Positions 59,694 through 64,000 of a stretch of DNA of 64,000 bases are shown here, in pieces. Positions within the stretch are counted from its first letter, which is position 1, and each line of letters begins with the position of its first letter. The DNA lies in contig JALLLT010000008.1 of the NCBI GenBank assembly GCA_025266875.1, positions 682,001 to 746,000 on the forward strand, in the 5' to 3' direction. The DNA comes from Fennellomyces sp. T-0311. Its lineage: Eukaryota; Mucoromycota; Mucoromycetes; Mucorales; Lichtheimiaceae. The position numbers were made by a program, and so were the translations under genes. A model generated the notes under the pieces. The model saw nothing but the letters and a program-made list of their open reading frames with translations, did not search any database and was not told the DNA's origin.

Positions 59694-62600
59694 TCAGTCC
59701 GAATCTTCCAGTCCTTCCGCTTCCATCAGAAGACGAACGCGCCGCGCGAAGTTTTTTTGCATTAGAGTTCCACCCTGTGCCTTAATAAGAGTGCGAAACT
59801 GCTCTTCATTCAGAATTGGAACGCCATACTCTTTTGCCTTGTGGTATTGATACGTGTGGTTTAGAACTCGAGTGTATCCCTTGACGAGATAACTCGTGCT
59901 CTTAGTCGTTGAAGCTCTGAAGATACTATATAAACATTTGTTCATTTAGCACAAGTTTGCAAAGTCGTGAGTAACCGTTTACCCTCCATATGCTGCAATG
60001 TAACGTGCGAATCGACTTCTTGTCATTCCGTTCACCCTGCCTTCAACCACAAAGGACTTATTTATAATGGAAACGTTCAAGTCACTATAATGGTTCAGTA
60101 AATATATGCATGATACAATAACCCATTTTTATACTTACACGTTGCACTCTTGTTCTTCGCGCGTGGTGATTCTGGGTATTGATACTAAAGGTTAGCAAAT
60201 TATAACCTTTATCCAATGCAGTGCGCGTACCTTGGAGGACGAGGATGCGAGGGTGGTGGAGGTGGTGGTGGGTTCTTTAAATATTCGATATATTTGACCC
60301 CTTTCTTGGTTACAAAGAGACGCTTGGTTTCCGAATTAAAGCCGAGTATGCCCAATATCCATAATTTGGCACTATTGCAAAATGTCAGTTTTGTATATCG
60401 TGTTAAATATCAACTTACATTTCTAGAAAACGTGTTCTTTCCCTGGGCGTCAACGGTCGTCGTTCACCATTCTTGTAATCGTTAGTTAAACATTTTTTCT
60501 GTGCTGTTTAAACTTACCCAAAAGTTATAAACTCCTTGGCTCTCTTCCGGCCACACATATGCTGACCTGTCATGAGGAAAAAGTTTTGACCGCGCACGTC
60601 GATATGCAAAATATCTTCCTTCTTCTTTATGTATGACAGTTATCAGTGACATATATTCAAATTCCTCGATTCTATATGTATACTTAGCAAATTGGTTCGA
60701 GAGTTTTTTTTTCTTTTCATTCAATACATACGTGTGTGCCGTCATATACAAATGGTTAGCTTTCAGTGGCATTCGGTACGGGAATTCAGTAGGTCTAAAC
60801 CCTTTCAAAGGCTTTTGTGACGGCTCCTGACTTTCGTGTGCAAAGTATCGATCAATATCGCTATACGAAACATTAGCCATAATATGTTGAGCTTTGTCGA
60901 CCAAAAAGTACTTACCTTTCGCTTTCTTTTTTATCGTATTTCTTTTGATCCGACGCCAAGTTTTTAACGCTTAAAGTGATTCTGGGACTAGAAAAAAAAG
61001 AAAGAGCAACACATGTTAGTGATGTATCGATAATATGTAAGCTCTGTAAAAAAAACATACTCGTCTGATAACCCAGATTTTGATAGGGCGTTGGGTCGTT
61101 TGTCTTGAGTGCTACTGGGAATGTCCCCGTACAAGTTACTCAATTCAACGTATACCGATAATGCATCCATGTATTCATTGGTTGTTTTTGGTGGAAGCAT
61201 TGGCGGATTATCGAATTCATCACTCTGAGGAACAAAAGGAATCTGCGCAAACATATTTTTCAGTAAAAGGATGGTACTCTCAGCTTCCTTGTCTGGCTGA
61301 AGATTATTACGAATCGAGCTAAGTCGATTTTCCAGTACACGTTCCGGCGACATTTGGCGGTTTTCTTCATCTGCCGAAGAAACAACAGATTTTTCATCTT
61401 CGCTATAATAATAGTCCGACAGTTCGTTATTGCATTTGGGGCGCATAGAACGAATCTTCTTTCGTTTCTTTGGTGGTTTAGCGGCTTGTTTTTGCACAGG
61501 GATTCGTTCATAAAATTCCTTATATGCATTGTAAAATGCTAATGCGGAACGTTCTGATTTTACTGGCTTTGGTCTAAAGGAAAAAAAAATTATGCAATTA
61601 GAATGTATCGAAAAACCGTTCTAGTTGGTGTAAAAAAAACATACTTGGATTGTTCAGAAGTCTTTTCAACGCCAAAAAACCCGGGGATCGAGCTTAATAT
61701 TTCTGCAACGCGTGGGCCACAGAGTTTAACGACGCGTGCATGAAAAGCATTTACCCTATTCACTAGGTTAGTGTTAATGTGTCGTGTCAAGAGTTTTTAA
61801 CTCTACGTACGGTGGTCCATCCAAAGCGTTCTCGGGATTGTTCTTTCGTAGCTCCTTTAACCTTTTTATAAGAGTTTGCAAGTCATCGCTGTCTGACCTA
61901 TATCGACATTAATATTTCAAACTGGAATCGAGTCTCTTCGATGGTACATACTTGGAGCTCTCTACAGAGGCTTTCGCTTTTCGCGACTTTTTTGTTGAAG
62001 CAACTGATTTGTTGTCCCGAACACTAACAGAAGGATACGTTAGCAAGTGTCGGATCGATATTTATTGGGCAGTACATACGACAATCTATCTGTGGATTCA
62101 TCGATTCGTTTTCCTTGCGGCTTCTTTGGCTTTTTCTTAGGAGCTACTATATCATCGTTGTCTGACCTATATCGAGGTTAATATATAAAAACTGGAATCG
62201 GCGTTCTTCAACAATGCATACTTGGAAACCTTGGTGGATTGCTTAGTTTTCTTTTTTCGTGACTTTTTTGTTAAAGGTGATGATTCCTCATACCCAGCAC
62301 TAACAGAAGGACACGTTAGCAGGTGTCAGATTAATACTTCTTTGGCTGTGCATACGATAATCCATCGGTGGATTCATTAATTCGCTTCGTTCTTGATTTC
62401 TTTGATTTCTTTTTACGAGCTACGGATTCATTGTCGCTTAAGCTATATCGAGATGAATATATAAAAACTGGAATCGACGTTCTTCAACAATGCATACTTG
62501 GAAGTCTTGGTGGATTGCTTAGTTTTCTTTTTTCGTGACTTTTTTGTTAAAGATGATGATTCCTCATCCCCAGCACTAACAGAAGGATACGTTAGCAGGT

Positions 62601-63685
62601 GTCAGATTAATACTTCTTTGGCTGTGCATACGATAATCCATCGGTGGATTCATTAATTCGCTTCGTTCTTGATTTCTTTGATTTCTTTTTACGAGCTACA
62701 GATTCATTGTCGCTTAAGCTATATCGAGATGAATATATAAAAACTGGATCAATATTCTTCCATAGTACGTACTTTAAAATCTCCGTGGGGTGCTTGGATT
62801 TCTTTTTCCGTGACTTTTTCGTTGAAACAACTGATTCACTGACGAAGAGATACGTTAGCATATGCCAAATCGATATTTAATTAACAATGCGTACGATAAT
62901 TCATTCGTAGACTCAGTAATCTTCTTTTTTCGTGACTTCTTTGGTGATTCTATGGGAAGGGGCATAGGCATGACCTGGTGCGTATATGAAGATATTTTGG
63001 TCGATGGGTATGATGCTCCTGCATCCACAGATTCCTTGCTTTTAATGGTAGAGAAATTGTACGTTAACATGTGTTGCGTCGAGACATTTCCAGCGTGACG
63101 TACGATAATCCATTCGTCTCCCTTTGAGTTTTCTTTGACTTTTTTCTTGGAGCTAGTGATATATGGTCGTGTGACCTATTAAAATGGATATGTAAAAATC
63201 GGGTCGAAATTTCTCAATAATGCATACCTGAATGCATCTTTCGATGACTCATTTTTCTTCTTACGCAGTTTCTTTGACTTTTTGGCCGTATCGTCGTCGT
63301 TGTCGTCTCGGACACTGAATGGAGAGTAGGAGGTGTGGTACTGGGCGCTGCTGTCCACAGCTTTCTTTTTCCGTTTTCTCTTTCGGGTTGTTTTCAAAGG
63401 ATCGTCTTGACTGCGATAAAAAGGAAATAGGTTATTTGCGCTGCAGCAAAAAGGGTAACATAACATACCTGCTCAATTTCTTTTTTGTCTTCTTGTGCAA
63501 TGCTGCTTCCTAATGGATGATTTAAGAATACATTATGGATCGATAATGCTGCTTACATGTGAGACAATGTCAGATTCCTCATTCCGATCGATACTTGAAT
63601 ATGCATCGAAACTAAGTCATCAAGTTGGAATGTTTTTGGTAATTACATACTGTGAACCGTTAGCGGAGGCATTGTTGATCACCAT
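59694..63685 (-). CDS. BRCT-domain protein with a lysine-rich array of duplicated exons
   Basis: Likely nuclear protein of unknown function. Twenty-three minus-strand exons join in phase to about 923 aa: 63685-63651, 63611-63557, 63509-63469, 63410-63228, 63175-63104, 63038-62895, 62838-62773, 62718-62632, 62575-62498, 62442-62356, 62299-62222, 62166-62080, 62023-61952, 61897-61811, 61755-61645, 61573-61061, 60987-60916, 60860-60518, 60471-60419, 60371-60231, 60171-60139, 60084-59983, 59925-59694. The C-terminal 110 residues form a BRCT domain of the ligase/RFC1 type (KSFVVEGRVNGMTR, YIAAYGG, TSYLVKGYTR, KAKEYGVPILNEEQF). The first 400 residues are rich in KKSKK/KKSRKKK motifs separated by acidic Ser-containing segments. 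Exons 4-17 enter and leave in phase 2. There is no AAA module, so it is not RFC1. The middle (exons 15-20) is conserved-looking but unassigned. The start ATG is the least certain point. Confidence 0.72.
62182..62457 (-). repeat. 276-bp tandem duplication, copy 1
   Basis: Contains exons 10 and 11 of the BRCT gene (87 and 78 nt) with their introns. It matches the adjacent copy at 62458-62733 with about seven mismatches. The unit keeps reading frame (165 coding nt). Confidence 0.9.
62458..62733 (-). repeat. 276-bp tandem duplication, copy 2
   Basis: Contains exons 8 and 9 of the BRCT gene with their introns. The beginning of a third, diverged unit follows at 62734 with the same ATATAAAAACTGGA sequence. 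Confidence 0.9.
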
Positions 63686-64000
63686 TGGCTTTAGATCTGC
63701 TGTGGCGCATAGATTTTTTTTATAGAGTATCAGAAAGACACGTGTTTTTATTTATGTGTCGCGTCAAGTTGCTTAATACGTTGTAGTGATGTATCATTGT
63801 TCCTTCTATCTGTTTTGCAGCACAGAATTATTTCCAAATTAATCACGGTTTTTGATACGCTGCACTGAAAACGGCAGATATTGAACGTTATTCAGTAGTA
63901 CGTCATACTTGGTTTGCTGCACTCGCTTTATTTGCGCGGATCATTTGCTTTCAATACTTTTATGTGTAAACCCTTCCCTCTCTTATTTTTTCCTTTTTGA
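63686..64000. other. Upstream flank of the BRCT gene
   Basis: About 315 bp of AT-rich DNA up to the window edge. It should contain the BRCT gene promoter and possibly an earlier exon; nothing else is visible. Confidence 0.4.

Noticed and set aside
62182..63170. CRISPR-like or minisatellite array
   Set aside because: Repeat units are 276 bp exon-intron blocks of a eukaryotic gene, not short repeats with unique spacers.
59694..63685. Replication factor C subunit 1 as identity of the BRCT gene
   Set aside because: RFC1 has a Lys-rich N-terminus and a BRCT, but the BRCT is followed by an AAA clamp-loader module. Here the protein ends just after the BRCT, and no Walker motifs are present.

Overview
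The window looks like nuclear DNA of a filamentous fungus, most likely a Mucoromycota (Mucorales-type) species. The genes are single, intron-rich transcription units with short introns (mostly 50-90 bp). Splice sites are clean GT-AG and often sit beside long T or A runs. The gene set is fungal: TUP1, PEX16, SYS1, ATP18, a fused GATase/PABA synthase, a fungal GPI-protein family and an NCS2 purine permease. It also keeps genes common in early-diverging fungi and animals, namely CP2/grainyhead, LARP1 with DM15 repeats, STN1 and a B-box/DUF2009 protein. The lineage call is inference from gene content. Exon models below were built by hand from reading phase, splice sites and family conservation.

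Layout: phosphomannomutase (1.1-2.2 kb); a gene-poor stretch with two doubtful small ORFs; a purine permease (6.4-8.5 kb); a 3.9 kb gene-poor stretch with eroded coding-like fragments; PEX16 converging on glutamate-cysteine ligase (12.4-16.3 kb); a secreted phosphoesterase divergent from GSH1; a C2H2 zinc-finger factor converging on SYS1 (20.3-22.7 kb); an alpha/beta hydrolase and an ankyrin protein on the minus strand; and a B-box/DUF2009 gene starting only 23 bp from the ankyrin start codon. Then come a CP2 transcription factor (31.5-33.6 kb), a cytochrome P450 (35.0-36.9 kb), a nearly intact Tc1/mariner element (37.6-38.9 kb), a small zinc-ribbon-like protein divergent from TUP1 (40.1-44.7 kb), PABA synthase converging on NAD(P)HX epimerase (45.9-49.7 kb), a gene-poor island (49.8-52.9 kb), ATP18 divergent from STN1 (53-54.8 kb), LARP1, a GPI-anchored secreted protein, and a 23-exon BRCT-domain gene (59.7-63.7 kb).

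Functionally this is an ordinary eukaryotic neighbourhood with no operon. Several genes are basic metabolism: mannose-1-phosphate supply, glutathione, folate precursor, NAD(P)HX repair and ATP synthase. Others are regulators: TUP1, CP2 and a Zap1-like zinc-finger protein. The most unusual structure is the BRCT gene at the right end. Its lysine-rich N-terminal half is built from a tandem array of short phase-2/phase-2 exons that were duplicated together with their introns, including one 276-bp unit copied at about 97% identity. The second mobile signal is a Tc1-type element with perfect inverted repeats, a TA target duplication, a complete catalytic triad and a single in-frame stop.

No tRNA, rRNA, CRISPR array or viral gene could be supported.
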